The notes: generated by a model not told the origin, from the letters alone. Shown: positions 11,441-24,279, numbered from the stretch's first letter. The stretch: 64,000 nucleotides of DNA from Eriocheir sinensis (GCF_024679095.1 NC_066552.1:13811423-13875422), one strand, 5' to 3'. Program-made: numbers and translations.

Positions 11441-13086
11441 CTTAGCTATACCCATACACCCATACCCATGCATCTCCTACCCCTCCCATGTCATGCAGTG
11501 GTGGTGGTGGTGCTAGTGGTGGTGGTGGTGGTGGTGGTGGAGATGCTACCACCACAGCTATAACACCGTGCCTTGTCCTTCCTTACGTCCCTCTGTGCTT
11601 GAGTCCCCCACAAACACCCCTTGGTTTTCTGTGTTCGTCCATGCTCTGTTTTATTGAATGGCAGACTGTGGCCAAGAGTTTATTCCATGAGATTTGAGGA
11701 GTGGGAAAAGGGGAAGGAAAAGAAGGGAATAGAGATAAACATAAAGAATGGAGAGCGCAATGGACAAGTAAAGAAGGAATAGAGGGATGAATGGAAACAG
11801 AACATGTCTCAGAAACGGAAGGAAAGGGAGGGAATAGAGATAAACATAAAGAATAGAGAGAGGAATGGAAACGGAACATGTCTCAGAAACGGAAGGAAAG
11901 GGAGGCGAGGGAGGAAATGGAGATGAAAATAAAGAGCGTAGGAGAAAGGACGAGTCAAGGAGAAGCAGAAGAACAAAGAGAAAGGATAAAGAAGACTGGA
12001 AGAAAGAAAGAGAAACAGAATTTGAGGATCGGAAAAAGGGAAGGAAGTTATGTTTGAAAATGGCATCTCATGGAACAAACTCTTCAACCAACGCCGACTC
12101 TGTTTTGAAAGGAGAAAAAAAAAAGCTTGCGAAGGGACGTGGATATCAAAGAAGAGGAGGAAATATAAGTGAATAAATGACCCCAAACTACTAGGCCTAT
12201 GCATCACCTAGGCCTAACTCTCAACCACCGACGACTTTGTTTTAAGAAGAGGAAAAAAAAAGCTTGCAAAGTGAAGCGGATATCAAAGAAAGGGAGGAAA
12301 TATCAGCAAATAAAGGCCCCCAAAACTACTAGGCCTAGACATCACTTAGGCCTAGACATCACCTAGGCCTATATATTGCCATCCCTCCTTCCCTCCCTCT
12401 AGAAATGACCCCAAATTACTAGGCCTATACATCACCATCCCTCCTCCCCCTAGAAATAAATGACCCCAAATTACTAGGCCTATACAGCGCCATTCCTCCC
12501 TCCTCCTAGAAATGCATCGGACTTGTCACTGTTTACGTCGAGGGGGAGCGAGCGAGTGAGTGTGTCTGCCAGCCTGTCCGCACCGTTCCGCTCAGCAATC
12601 ATATATATAAAAAAACAATAATAATGATAATAAAGTTTCAAAATGTCTTTCAAAACAAACATCACCATCAGCCAGTGAGGTTTTGTTTTTTTCCTGGTGC
12701 GCTAACTGACCGGAACACGTGCGTAACAAACTGACGAACACACCCCAGACAATAAACACTTAAAACCAGACATCCTTCTAAACCCTTTCTAGCGCTTATT
12801 GACTCCATCCAGGGCTTTGCTGTCGAGGGGGGGAGGGGGAGAGGGAAGGGGCCAGGATGGGTCACTTACATACAATACGAATCCTCAGAAGTCACTCAAT
12901 GGGGGAAACTTAGATTATTTACATTGACATCGGTGGTTAAAAAATCATTATACATATACACAAACATATACAGAATGAGACTTATGATATATATGTACTC
13001 TTACGGCTATACGACATTGGTTAGACTATATCCCTTAACCTCTGTAATGGGGGAAACTGCAATTATTATAGTATTATGGATATGTA
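11441..13086. other. Intergenic, purine-rich and short repeats
   Basis: A GGT run lies at about 11499-11540, and a GGAA-rich region at 11700-12060. Two copies of a roughly 150-bp unit lie at about 12085-12350 ('aaaaaaaagcttgcgaagg', 'ccccaaactactaggccta'), and a run of short copies of 'gaccccaaattactaggcc' lies near 12390-12480. No gene is recognised. Confidence 0.6.
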
Positions 13087-13088
13087 TA

Positions 13089-13364
13089 CAGTCGGCCCTT
13101 GATATACACAGTGAGGGGTGTGTGTGAACATAGCACTTGTACTTTAATAATCCATTAGGTATTGTTTTGTCTCCCTCCTTTTAATACATTCTCCTTATTT
13201 TTATTTTTGTCTAAAAGCCTAGTTATCGAGGGGACTCTGTTTGGGTCAATAGCATCTTTTTAATTCACTTGACCCCCTTTCATGGATAACAATAAAAATG
13301 ATAACAATAGTAATAATAATAATAAGATAGAACCTGTGTATATCAAGGCCGGCCAACATGACTG
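13089..13364. mobile_element. Mariner-like short inverted-repeat element
   Basis: The segment starts TA|CAGTCGGCCCTTGATATAC and carries the inverted match CTGTGTATATCAAGGCC at 13334-13350, ending ACTG near 13364. The ends fit a Tc1/mariner-type MITE with one diverged, gapped terminus. There is no ORF. The element is old and its right boundary is uncertain. Confidence 0.45.
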
Positions 13365-14380
13365 TCTAGAGTACTCATGTAAAAGGTGATCTCAAGGTAC
13401 AGGTTACGGTACTTATGATATATTCGACTGAGGGATAAATTCAGCACCAGGAAAGTATATGGCTTCTACGAACATTAAAATCAACCACCTTCCTCTAAGC
13501 CTGTGATGTATTTGATTGCAGAATGAATAACCCAAAAAATCATTAGTATATTCGATTTTAGTACCCTTCTAAAAATGATACTAATAGGTAGTTACATGAG
13601 TACATACAGCAGTTACTAAAATACAGAATACTTATAATGACATCGCAAGGTGGTAAATAAAATGATATGCTGGAAAATAAATATATATGTGGTTAGGCAT
13701 TGCATTAAAAACATATATTAAAAAAAACAGACTAAGAAATGGTAAATGGCTGGCTACTTATACTAGCACTAATACTAATACTACCCATACTAACACTAAT
13801 AAATGGTATATGATGGACCACTTATACCAGCCCTAATACTAATACTAATGCTACTCATACTAACACTAATACCAGGCTGCTATACTGCCCAGGATATGTC
13901 CATTAGTACATCCCTGCCATCACCATGAATATTACAGTATACTATATATCACTACCATGCTGCTATAGATTAAATAAAGTTAATATAATGAAAGCATCAA
14001 CCCCCACCATCACCGTCCTAATATGGAAACTAATTTATACCCCAAAACCTAGTCTACTTTTCTTTCTCGAGTAAACTACTTTGGGAAATAAGTACTGACC
14101 TAATCCTACCCTAGTATTAAAGATATTTCACTCCAGCACCTCTATGCGTTTTCTTTCTCCATGTCTCTAAATAACCAGCTTGGAAACGAGTTAAAACAAT
14201 GCATGGTCTGGCCTCTCCCTTCCTCCCACACCTTCATATGCTAACATACTCCTTCTTCTTCTTCTCTTGTATGTTGTTGCCAGTATCTTCTGTCCTATGC
14301 ATCCACTTCTTCAAGACTAGTTAATACTAATATCAGTAATACTATATTCTAACCAAACCTTCCCTTCCTTGTCCATTCCT
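13365..14380. other. Intergenic or intronic AT-rich sequence
   Basis: I see no exon. Short repeats of 'actaatactaatactac' type occur near 13760-13870. This could be intron of the dynein intermediate chain gene, whose next exons are not in the window. Confidence 0.5.
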
Positions 14381-14816
14381 TAAACAAACACCAAGCAGTT
14401 GTCTCAGGAACTAACCATGCTCTATACCCTAACATAAGCTACCCTTCCCTCTCCATCTCTTGCCCAAACAAACCCACAGAGAGTCATATAAGGAACTAAT
14501 GCTGTAACATACTCTTACAAAACCTTCCCTTCCTTATCCATTCCTTACACAGTTGTCTCAGGAACTAACCATGCTCAATATTGTAACATAACCTTCCCTT
14601 CCCTCTCCATCCCTTGCCCAAACAAACCCACAGAGAGTCATATAAGGAACTAATGGTGTAACTTCACTACTCTTACAAAACCTTCCCTTCCTTAAACAAA
14701 CCTACAAAGAGTTATCTAACAAACCAATGCTGTAACGTCACTATTAACGGCAATACTATACCGACCCTTCCCTCGCCCAAATCCAACAGTCCCAAACAGT
14801 TGTCTCAGGAACTAAC

Positions 14817-15472
14817 CGTGCCCCTCGCCGGAGCCTGATGTCTGGATGCCCTTGCTGTAGGTGACGGTCTCCTTCGGTGGAATGTTGGTGGCCTGCACGC
14901 TGACAACAGACAGCTGCGGCGGAGGCTTCTTGCTGTGGGGGCAGACAAGAGAGGGTGGGGTTGGTGGGGGGGTGAATGTATCTAGAAGTACTGACCTATA
15001 GTTGTGTTGACCTAGTTGTGCTGACCTTGTTGTGTTGACCTATAGTTGTGTTGACCTTGTTGACCTAGTTACTTGTGCAGTCTTTAGGGGGGTATTAACC
15101 TAGTTCTATTTACCCATTAACCATATATTTACTTTTCTTCCTATTCATTTCTTCAAAGGAGTGAGAAATAGGGATTTTATCATTTATATTTTGCATTACG
15201 TCCCTGGTCCACATAAGCCAGTAATCAGATATATACATCTCCCCATTCAACACTCTACTACCAATATATTTTCTCATTTATTCCTATATATTCATCTCTT
15301 TTAACATCCTATGGTACAGTTGCCAGGCTCATCAGGTACTTATAGATTAAAAACAGCAGGGAAACAAAAGGGATGCTGCACACAGTGGTGAAAAAATGTG
15401 AAGATAAGATAACTTTCCGTGTTCGAGATAAAGCGACTCAGAACTGAACAATTACCAGATAGTATACAGGAG

Positions 15473-15506
<34 letters not shown>

Positions 15507-17610
15507 CGGACACAATTTTTTTTTTTTTTTTTTATTTCCCATCTCTTTTCCATTCCCTTCCTTTCCTTTCCCTTCCCTTCCTTTCTTTCCCCTTGCCTTT
15601 CCTTTTCCTTCCCTTCTCTTCTCTTCTCTTCCCTTCCCTCCCTCTCCCTCTCTCTCTCACCATGGTGTTCTGGGCGACATGGAAGAGTTTGCCTCGAGAC
15701 TCTTGTCCGGCGAGGCTGTTAAGTCGCCCCCAGAATCCGAGGCTGTGCTGGACATGCTGAGGAGGACATCTGTTGAAGGGAGAAGGCGAAAGTTAGTGGC
15801 TGTCTTATAGTGGTTAGTGGATGTCCTAGAGAGGGTTAGTGGTTGTGCTAGTGGTTAGAGGAAGAAGTGTTAGGGGTATATCAATATCCACGTCATCTCT
15901 CCCTCTCCATATCCTCTAATCCATTGAAACTGATGTAATTAAAGATTCAAACTGTTTTCATCATACTCATAACCCTTCCAAGCCCAAAAAGATAAAATAC
16001 TGATGTAAAATGAAGAAGAGGAACTGTTATATGTTTGCTTAGGCTACCCTTGAGCTCCTTCCATTGCTATACATTTATTAGTAGGCAAATAAACTGTAAT
16101 CATGGGAACTGCACATCAAACGGCCACATTTTCAAACATTTTGGCGCCCATGCTCACACATCTGACAAGCCTTTCATAGGACTCCTGAGTATTTCCACAG
16201 GTAGTACTTTTATGACCCTTATGGTAGTTTGACACAGCTCCTACAACATGAACCCACAAAACTGATGTGAGGGTGGAAGCATCTAGTTTGACACAGCTTC
16301 TATAACATTAACAAACAAAGCTAGTCATTAGGACCCGAGATATATCTTACTCAGCCCTGGAAATATACTTGATGTGAGGGGTGGAAGCATCTAACAGTAA
16401 TAACCAGAATCCGAGGCTCACCTGACACGGGGGCCACGCCAAGCGACGCCAGCACCTTATCCAAGTCCTGGTCATCCCGCGGAGCACTGCTGGCGCGCAC
16501 GGCTGCCTCCTGCGCCTGGAAGGAAAGAGGAAAACATAAGTATTGGGGTCTTTTCATATATTCAGCTTGCTTTAGTAGACGAAGGAAGGAGGGAAGGAAG
16601 GAATGGGAGCGGAGAGAGGGAAGGAGGGAAAGGAAAGGAGAGAGAAGTGTTGTGTGAAAGAAGGAATGGGAGAAGAGAGGAGGAAAGAAGGAAGGAGGGA
16701 GAGAAAGGAATGCAAGAAGAGATGAAATAAGGGAGGAGGATGGAGGGAAAGAAAGGAAAAATAAATAAATAAATAACAAAGGTAGAAATAACAACAAAAT
16801 CAATAACAACAACAACAGGGACCTTTATCTCCATCTGTCCTCCTCCTCCTCCTCTTTCCCTCTCCACAATACCACCACCACCACCACCACCGGAAAAAAA
16901 AAAAAGTATAAATAACAACAGAAATCAATAACAACAACAACATCAGGGACCTCTTTCTCCATCTGTCCTCTCCTCCGCTTCTCTCTCTCCGCCTTGAGTT
17001 GCTTGAGCTTGGCCAGTTTCCGCTCCTTCTCCTCCTTCCACACACTCCGTCGATCCGAGGAGCCCAGCCCAAAACCCAGACCGTGGCTTAGGCCCTCCAT
17101 GGCTGGTCTGGGTGGATGGACGGATGGATGGATGGACGGATGGATGGGGTGAGGGATGGTTGATTGAAGGGTCTGATTTTTTTTTTCTTTGTTTTTCTTT
17201 TTTTTATTTCACTAATTTTCTCTTTATTTCATTTTATTTTCTAGTTTTCTTTTCTTTTATTATTTAGTCTTTAGTTTAGTTTATTTCCATTTTTTTTTTT
17301 TCGTTTATTTTCTTTTCTTTTTTTGTTTTTGTTTTATTTTATTTCCAGTTTGTTTTCTTTTGTTTTCTTTTTTGTTTTCTCTTTGACTTATTTTCTTTTT
17401 CTTTTATTTTCTTTTTTTCTTTTATTTTATTTTCAAGTTTTTATTTTATTTTCTGTTTATGTTATTTTTGGAGATGCAAGGGAATTATTAACATTAGTAT
17501 CATTATTATTATTATTACTATTATCATTATTTTTATTATAGGTAGTAGTAGTAGTAGTAGTAGTGGTAGTAGTAGTAGTAGTAGTGGTAGTAGTAGTAGT
17601 AGTGGTAGTG

Positions 17611-17653
<43 letters not shown>

Positions 17654-17663
17654 CAATAAATTG

Positions 17664-17740
<77 letters not shown>

Positions 17741-17823
17741 AACAATGCATATTTTTTTCCTGCTTTAATATTTTTTTTCCTCTGACTTCAAATCACTTCC
17801 TCTTGCACGTTCTCTCTCCCCCG

Positions 17824-17854
<31 letters not shown>

Positions 17855-17901
17855 AACACTGAGATAATACACTATAGAAGCCTTAATATAATTCCTTTTT
17901 C

Positions 17902-17950
<49 letters not shown>

Positions 17951-19498
17951 CATTATCATCCATATGCCTTTCTTTTCAATAGTTAAAACACACATACACA
18001 CACACAGTGACACACGTGATGGATATATTAAAACTTCTCATGAATAAACCACAAAACTTCCTTCACTAACTTCAATATTCTTTTCTTTTTTTTCTATCAC
18101 AATGCACACGGCTTATGAAGTCTCTCTCTCTCTCTCTCTCTCTCCCTCCTCCTCCTCCTCTCCCTCTCTCTCTCCCTCTCTCGTTCAAGGTCTTTCCGAG
18201 GAGCACAGCAGCGTGCGTCTGCCTCCTACACCTGCTTGAACAACACTAAAAGATGCAATTTCATGACTAGTGGACTGGGAGAGAGAAGGGAGGAGAGGGA
18301 GGGGGAGGAAGATAGGAGAGGAAGGGGAGGAGGGAGATAGATTAGAGGAAGGGGAGAGGGAGGGAGGAAGAGGGAGGGAAGAGAGGAGGAAAGGAGGGAA
18401 GTTCAGAGAGGAGAAAAGGGGAGGAGGGAGGAGAGAAGAGGATTTACATAGATTTACATAGAAAATCAGACCACACAGACCCCATGGTCCAGACTTGGTG
18501 GTCTGTCCTTAAACCTAAGTGATTTTACATTAATCAGAAGACTCCAAAACGTTGCATTTCTACTCTAGTTGATATTAAGTTGAAGGAAGTGACGGTCGAG
18601 CTTATTTTTGAAGGAGTCAATCGTGTTACACTGGACCACTGATGATGGGAGCTTATTCCATTCTCGCACTACAACGTTGGTGAAGAAAAATTTGGTGCAG
18701 TCTGAATTTACTTGTCTACATCTGAGTTTTACGCCATTGTTCCTCGTGCGCAAAGTGTCATCGATCATAAACAATGTTGATCTGTCTACATTCGTGAAAC
18801 CATTAAGTATTTTAAAACATTCGATCAGTTTTCCTCGGAGGCGACGTTTCTCAATAGAGAACATGTTAAGGGTAGAAAGCCTTTCTTCGTAGGATTTGTT
18901 GCGCAAGGAAGGGATAATTTTCGTTGCCCGACGCTGAACACCTTCTAATTTAGCAATATCCTTTGCATGGTGAGGAGACCAAAACTGTACCGCATATTCC
19001 AAGTGGGGTCTGACTAAACTGTTGTAGAGCGGGAGTATTACATCTTTATTCTTAAATAAAAAGTTTCTTTTAATGAAGCCCAACATTCTGTTCGCTTTAT
19101 TTGCTGCATCGATGCATTGCTGTGAGAATTTGAGGTTTGACGCGATTTTGACCCCCAAGTCCTTGACGCATTGAACGCTTTTGAGTTTAACGCCGCGCAT
19201 TTCGTAATCAAACTTTTTATTCCTCGTTCCAACTTGAAGGACCTGGAACTTTTCTACGTTAAAGGGCATCTCCATCTATCCGACCAAGTTGAAATTTTGT
19301 GCAAATCCTCTTGGAGGCTTTGCCTGTCTTCGTCAGTGAGAACCGAGTTACCAATCTTTGTGTCGTCTGCAAATTTACTAATGCGGTTATTGAGTCCAAC
19401 ATCCACGTCGTTGATGTAAATAATGAAGAGCACTGGGCCGATAATGAAGAGCACTGGTAAGAGGGAGAGAAAGGAGGGGAGGTAAGGCTGGTTATCAC

Positions 19499-19561
<63 letters not shown>

Positions 19562-19924
19562 AATGAAGCTAATATTGGAATAGGAAGACTAAACAAAGAG
19601 GAAGAGGAAGAGGAGGAGGAAGAAGCACAGAAGCTGGACGACCAGGCAACATAAAGGAGGAGGAGGAAGAGGAGGAGGAGGTGGGTGGATAACTTGTTGC
19701 AACTGAAGCGGAAGAGGAGAGAGGAAGCGAAGGAAGGAAGGAACGAAGGGAGGAGGAGGAGGAGGAGGAGGAGGAGGAGGAGGGTGGAAAGGTGCGTTGC
19801 TCGGCAGGTATAATCATTGTTGCCAGCGGCGCGTGACACCCTGTGGTGGTGGTTGTGAGGGTGGTGGTAGTGGTGGTGGTGATTGTTTAGTCATAACCAC
19901 TACCACTATGTAATGACTAGTTTA

Positions 19925-19971
<47 letters not shown>

Positions 19972-22936
19972 CCCATGACTACTCTTCCTCCTCCTCTCCT
20001 TCCTTGCTTCCTCCAAAAAAATATGCTTCTCTCTCTCTCATATAAATAAATACAAACTAGAATAAAATGAAATATATACAACTAAGGAATCACATTATAT
20101 ATTCTATCTCACACACTCTATATAACAAGCCATTAACACCTAAGAAAGGATACATTAAGGATACATAATAAAATACACAACTATACCAAACTGCTCTCTA
20201 TCCTGTAATATGCTTAAGGCTACCCAATAACTAAGATACATAACTAGCTAACTGTTTATCCCACTATTTATCTTACAAACCCACAAACTCCTGCTTCTAT
20301 ACTAAACATAATAACAATAAAATTAATAACTACTTGACCTGTTATCATATGTGCATATATAGAACTGCCTACTTTTTTTTCTTTTACAACAAAGGAGACA
20401 GTTCAAGGGCATAAAAAAAAACAATGAAAAAAAAAGCCAGCTACATACTGCTCCTAAAAAGAGTACAGAGGAGTGGGTGCTTCAATTGGTGCTTAGAATG
20501 AGTGCTTAGAAGTCCCAGGTGAGATGGTCTTTAATTATATGCTTTCCAGGTTGCTTTTTAGGTTAGAGATTTGATCATAAGTTTTTTTTAGATTAGTATA
20601 TGTTGTAAAAGTTTGTTAAAGCCAAGTGCAGTATTCCTGACTCCCTCCCTCCCTCAGTACTTTAAATTTCTTGCTTTCCTACTCTTTGTTACCTCATAGA
20701 TTAAATGTTGAGGGTGCTAATCATGTTGGCATATTGATAATTTTGGTTAATGTTCATTGTGCTGTTACTTATATGACACCTTGCTATCTATTGCTTACTG
20801 TAGTATTTAATATCGTCATGTCTTATATAATAGTGTTCACTGTGCTGTTACTTATTTGACACCTTGCTATCTATTGCTTACTGAAGTATTTAATATCATC
20901 ATGTCTTATATAATAGTGTTCACTGTGCTGTTACTTATATGACACCTTGCTATCTATTGCTTACTGCGGTCTTTAATATCATCATGTTTTATATAATAGT
21001 GTTCACTGTGCTGTTACTTATATGACACCTTGCTATCTATTGCTTACTGTAGTATTTAATATCGTCATGTCTTATATAATAGTGTTCACTGTGCTGTTAC
21101 TTATATGACACCTTGTTATCTATTGCTTACTGTAGTCTTAAATATGATCATGTTTTATATAATAGTGTTCACTGTGCTGTTACTTATGACACCTTGCTAT
21201 CTATTGCTTACTGTAGTCTTAAATATCATCATGTTTTATATAATAGTGTTCACTGTGCTGTTACTTATGACACCTTGCTATCTATTGCTTACTGTAGTCT
21301 TAAATATGATCATGTTTTATATAATAGTGTTCACTGTGCTGTTACTTATGACACCTTGCTATCTATTGCTTACTGCGGTCTTTAATATCATGTCTTACAT
21401 AATAGTGTTCACTGTGCTATTACTTATATGACACCTTGCTATCTATTGCTTACTGTAGTGTTTAATATCACGTTTTATATAATAGAGTTCCATCACTTTG
21501 TTCTAGAAATAATTTTGTTACTGCACAGGTGAGCTAGTAATGTCATATACGCCATAAAAACATTTAACTAACCTTAATTTACCTGCCAAAGTTATGTAAC
21601 AAGCGAAATCTTTATGAAAAACCATCCTGTCAGTTCCTCCAATTGACCCTTCCTACTTAATTACATATCTAGGGCTTTTAAAATAGTATAGTAATGCCAA
21701 TAAATACATAAAAAACACTGAATTACCCCAAAAATAACCTGCCAATGTTATGCTATGAGTGAGATATTTACGAAAACCATCCTGTCAGTTCCTACAATTG
21801 ACCCTTCCTACTTAATTACATATCTAGGGCTTTTAAAATAGTATAGTAATGCCAATAATGCCATAAAAACACTGAATTACCCTAAAAATAACCTGCCAAT
21901 GTTATGCTGAGTGAAATATTTACGAAAACCATCCTGTCAGTTCCTACAATTGACCCTTCCTACTTAATTACATATCTAGGGCTTTTAAAATTGTATAGTA
22001 ATGCCAATAATGCCATAAAAACCATCCTGTCAGTTCCTACAATCGACACTACCTAGTAAATTATGTCTCATAGTACAGTAACAACACAGGTGAGCTAGTA
22101 ATGCCAAAAACGCCATAAAAACACTGAATTGGCCTTAAATAACATGCCAATATTACGTTACAAGTGAAGTCTTTGCGAAAATCATCTTGTCAACTACTCC
22201 AATCAAACCTACCAACTGAATTACATATCTAGGGCTGTTAAAATGATATAGTAACCCCAAAAATGCCATAAAACATTGAATTACCCTAAAAATAACCTGC
22301 TAAAATTACGTTATGAGTGAAAGCTTTACAAAAACCTTCCTATCAGTTCCTACAATCAAACCAACCTACTTAATTACAGAGTATCTAGAGTATAATAATG
22401 ACATAGGTGAGCTAGTAATGCTAATAATATCATAAGACAGGTGAAAATAGTCCTTAAGTAGCTAGTAATTGACACCTGTAATTCCTGATCATACCTTTAA
22501 TCAATACCTGAAATATTTATCCCATGTTTGTAAATAGCTATGGAGATGACAATGATAAGCTAGTAACTCTAATAGTATCATAAAACCAGTGAAAATAGTC
22601 TTAAATAACTAGCAATGGACGCCTGGAAATACCTTTAATCAATCGATGTTACCTGACGTCACCTGTATAATCTTATGCTTGTAAACAGCTATAGACGGCA
22701 ATGATGAGCTAGTAGGTAATGCTAATAGTATCATAAAACCAGTGAAAATAGCCTTAAATAACTAGCAGGTCAGAGAAATATTAATGTTATGGTTACGTGA
22801 AAATCCAACCCCAGAAATGTCAGCCCAGAAGCCGTACCTCTTTTTGCTCTTTTTCTCTTTTCCGCCGCTCCTTCTCCTCCCGTAAGGCCATCAACTTGGC
22901 TTTCTTCCTCTCCAGCTCCGCCTTCCTGTCCGCCAT
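14817..22936 (-). CDS. Cytoplasmic dynein 1 intermediate chain, N-terminal exons (partial gene)
   Basis: This subunit links dynein heavy chains to cargo and dynactin, and to the light chains LC8 and Tctex1. Four exons are seen on the minus strand: 22838-22936 (start ATG), 16422-16515, 15661-15769 and 14817-14932. All have GT-AG borders and join in phase (0, 1, 2) into 139 residues. The N-terminus (MADRKAELERKKAKLMALRE) is the conserved charged coiled coil that binds dynactin p150. The second exon has LASLGVAPVS and the third a Ser-rich linker. The fourth has VQATNIPPKE and YSKGIQTSG, the light-chain-binding segment with a GIQT-type LC8 motif. The WD40 propeller expected downstream is absent, so the gene runs off the left edge with an intron of more than 14 kb. 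Intron 1 (about 6.3 kb) holds a LINE fragment and microsatellites. Family assignment is firm. Confidence 0.9.
15417..15660. repeat. (CA)n, poly-T and pyrimidine tract in dynein intron 3
   Basis: A (CA)n run (about 15477-15503), a T run (about 15517-15533) and a CCTTT-rich tract (to 15658) lie directly downstream of the donor of the exon at 15661-15769 in transcript order. They leave a purine-rich intron start on the transcript. Confidence 0.8.
16110..16300. mobile_element. Diverged relative of the Harbinger-like MITE
   Basis: The internal motifs 'acattttggcgcccatgct', 'tttccacaggtagtacttt' and 'tatggtagtttgacacagc' match the order in the complete copy at 3886-4107. The terminal inverted repeats are lost. 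It lies in a dynein intermediate chain intron. Confidence 0.45.
16800..16870 (-). repeat. Partial tandem copy of the alternative dynein exon boundary
   Basis: The last coding bases and the donor of the exon at 16951-17100, with following intron bases (CTGTTGTTGTTATTGATTT type), are repeated 128 bp away with the copied boundary at 16822/16823. The copy's exon-like part degenerates into GGA repeats after about 40 bp. Confidence 0.7.
16951..17100 (-). CDS. Candidate alternative first exon of the dynein intermediate chain
   Basis: A 50-codon exon starts at an ATG (17098-17100) and reads MEGLSHGLGFGLG, then a Lys/Glu-rich coil (KLAKLKQLKAEREKRRR) ending MEKE. The coil resembles that of the standard first exon (KKAKLMALREEKERRKREKE). 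Both exons end in phase 0, so this one can be spliced to the same second exon at 16515. Its donor is GTCCCT, which is weak. No in-phase acceptor is seen ahead of the ATG, so I read it as a start exon with its own promoter. It could instead be a decayed exon duplicate. Confidence 0.5.
17165..18015. repeat. T-rich tract and trinucleotide/(GA)n microsatellites
   Basis: About 17178-17460 is almost all T with scattered A, C and G on the plus strand. (AGT)n with a few TGG interruptions follows (about 17541-17653), then (GA)n (about 17665-17737), (CAA)n (about 17823-17855) and (TTA)n (about 17902-17955). A purine-rich block lies at 18270-18440. All are in dynein intron 1, and the open frames through them are artefacts. 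Confidence 0.9.
18450..19465 (-). mobile_element. Non-LTR retrotransposon fragment (reverse transcriptase C-terminal half)
   Basis: On the minus strand, 19454-19254 encodes FADDTK, the catalytic F/YADD box. After a frame change near 19265, a 236-codon frame (19275-18565) continues with DLGVKI, LVRPHLEYAVQFW, RRATKII and REWNKLPSSVV, hallmarks of CR1/L2/Jockey-type reverse transcriptases, and ends in a stop. The endonuclease and N-terminal half are missing, which is usual 5' truncation. The short repeat 'gatttacataga' near 18440 may be the 3' tail. It sits in dynein intron 1 and is not functional. Confidence 0.85.
19500..19970. repeat. (GA)n, GGA-rich and (CT)n microsatellites
   Basis: A (GA)n run (about 19500-19558), GAGGAG-rich sequence (19600-19780), GTGGTG (19840-19880) and a (CT)n run (about 19927-19969) lie close together in dynein intron 1. 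Confidence 0.9.
20740..21490. repeat. About 83-bp tandem repeat, nine copies
   Basis: A unit built of 'tgttcactgtgctgttactt', 'gacaccttgctatctattg' and 'cttactgtagt' repeats head to tail with few differences. Two or more units lack a TA pair, which shifts frames between them. It is intronic (dynein intron 1). Confidence 0.9.
21590..22400. repeat. About 120-150 bp diverged tandem repeat, about six copies
   Basis: Copies contain 'taacctgccaatgttatgc', 'accatcctgtcagttccta' and 'tacatatctagggctttta'. Another weaker set follows to about 22770 ('aatagtatcataaaaccag'). It is intronic. Confidence 0.8.
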
Positions 22937-23650
22937 GGTTAACGTGTGGCCCGGAATGGCGAAGGCTTGGGAAAAACACTTTACGAGGAAGAGCAATGGA
23001 GGGCTGGGCCAGGATGACACACGCGCTGGGATGGGTGCAGGAGGCGCAGATCCCTTGGTCCGGGGCTGGGTCTTGGCTGGGAGGAGTCATGGAGGCTGCA
23101 GAAGGGGAGAGGAAAGGGAGAGAATACTGATTGATAGTTTATTGTTGCAGGTAAACAACAAGGGAGAAGGGAGGAACATGCCATCCCAACCCCCAGGCAG
23201 GACAGAGTGTGATTATACAATTATTAATACATGTGTAGGCAGCACCATGAAATTAAAAAGATACTGATTTTCCACACCAATAAGATCATGAAAGAGCTAC
23301 TCATTGATTATTTACCATAGATATTTATGGTAATGTAATGGCCAGGGTGACACACGCTCTGGAATGGGTCTTGGCTTGGATGGAGTCAATGAGGACGTAG
23401 ACAAGGTTATGCGAGTAAGAATACCAACTCCATGTGCTAATAAGCTCACCAAACGTTTATTTATTTTATTCACTATTAAGCATATATATTTATTGTACTG
23501 TACTGGACTAGGGTGTCACACGCCCCAGAATGGTTACAGGCGGTTATGATCTCTTGGTCCTGGCCTGAGTCTTGGCTTGGGAGATGGCCATGGAGGGCGT
23601 AGAATGGGAGATGAGAGAGGGAGGATGCTGTCTTCCCATGTTAATATGAC
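22937..23650 (-). repeat. Dynein 5' leader region and its tandem copies
   Basis: Upstream of the dynein ATG (22937-23120) is the likely 5' leader. The part containing 'cttggtccggggctgggtc' and 'ttggctgggaggagtcatgg' recurs, diverged, at about 23341-23400 and 23510-23620. A 45-bp dispersed element (23134-23175) sits between copies. I cannot locate the transcription start. Confidence 0.45.
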
Positions 23651-24279
23651 CATGAAACAGACACTCATAAGTCCCTTAGCATAGAAACTCACTGTTTATG
23701 GACTGTGAGGTGTATATGATGCGTTTAATAAGATGTTTTCCTCTCGTTTATCCATTCAAGGCATCTCGGCTCAGGATGCACCCAATCTGTGGCTTACCGA
23801 TGACACACCACGGGAAGAAAACGTGACCGGAGAAAGGAAATTTAATGGCATACTAAGTTAAAAAGCAAACTAATAAATTATAATGAATTCTATGTGATTA
23901 TTCATTATTGACTTGATGGCATGGTACTGTTCATTGTCTAGTACTGAATCTGCATCTTTTTCTATGTAGTTTACCTTCAAGAACCACTGTACCTTTCTTA
24001 TATAGAGAGACAAGTGACGGGCGCAACCTGTCATTATTTATATTAACTCTTCGCTATCTGCCTCCTGCATTCCATAGGTTAATATAAGGTAATAGAAAGT
24101 GGAGTTCGAGGCATAAGATATAGATGCTCGTTACCTCAGTGCTCGTCTTTGTTACACTGGTAGGACTCGTAATTTTTAAGCGTCACGAAGCCTTCCTTAT
24201 AATTTTACACGTGTTAAAGTTATAAAGCAAATGTTAAAGGTATAGGCTATAGCTGCTCGTGGCCTCGGTGCTAATCTCC

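Noticed and set aside
15661..15769. Plus-strand reading of this segment as a coding exon
   Set aside because: The plus strand is open too, but the minus strand has both splice sites, correct phases and the Ser-rich dynein intermediate chain linker.
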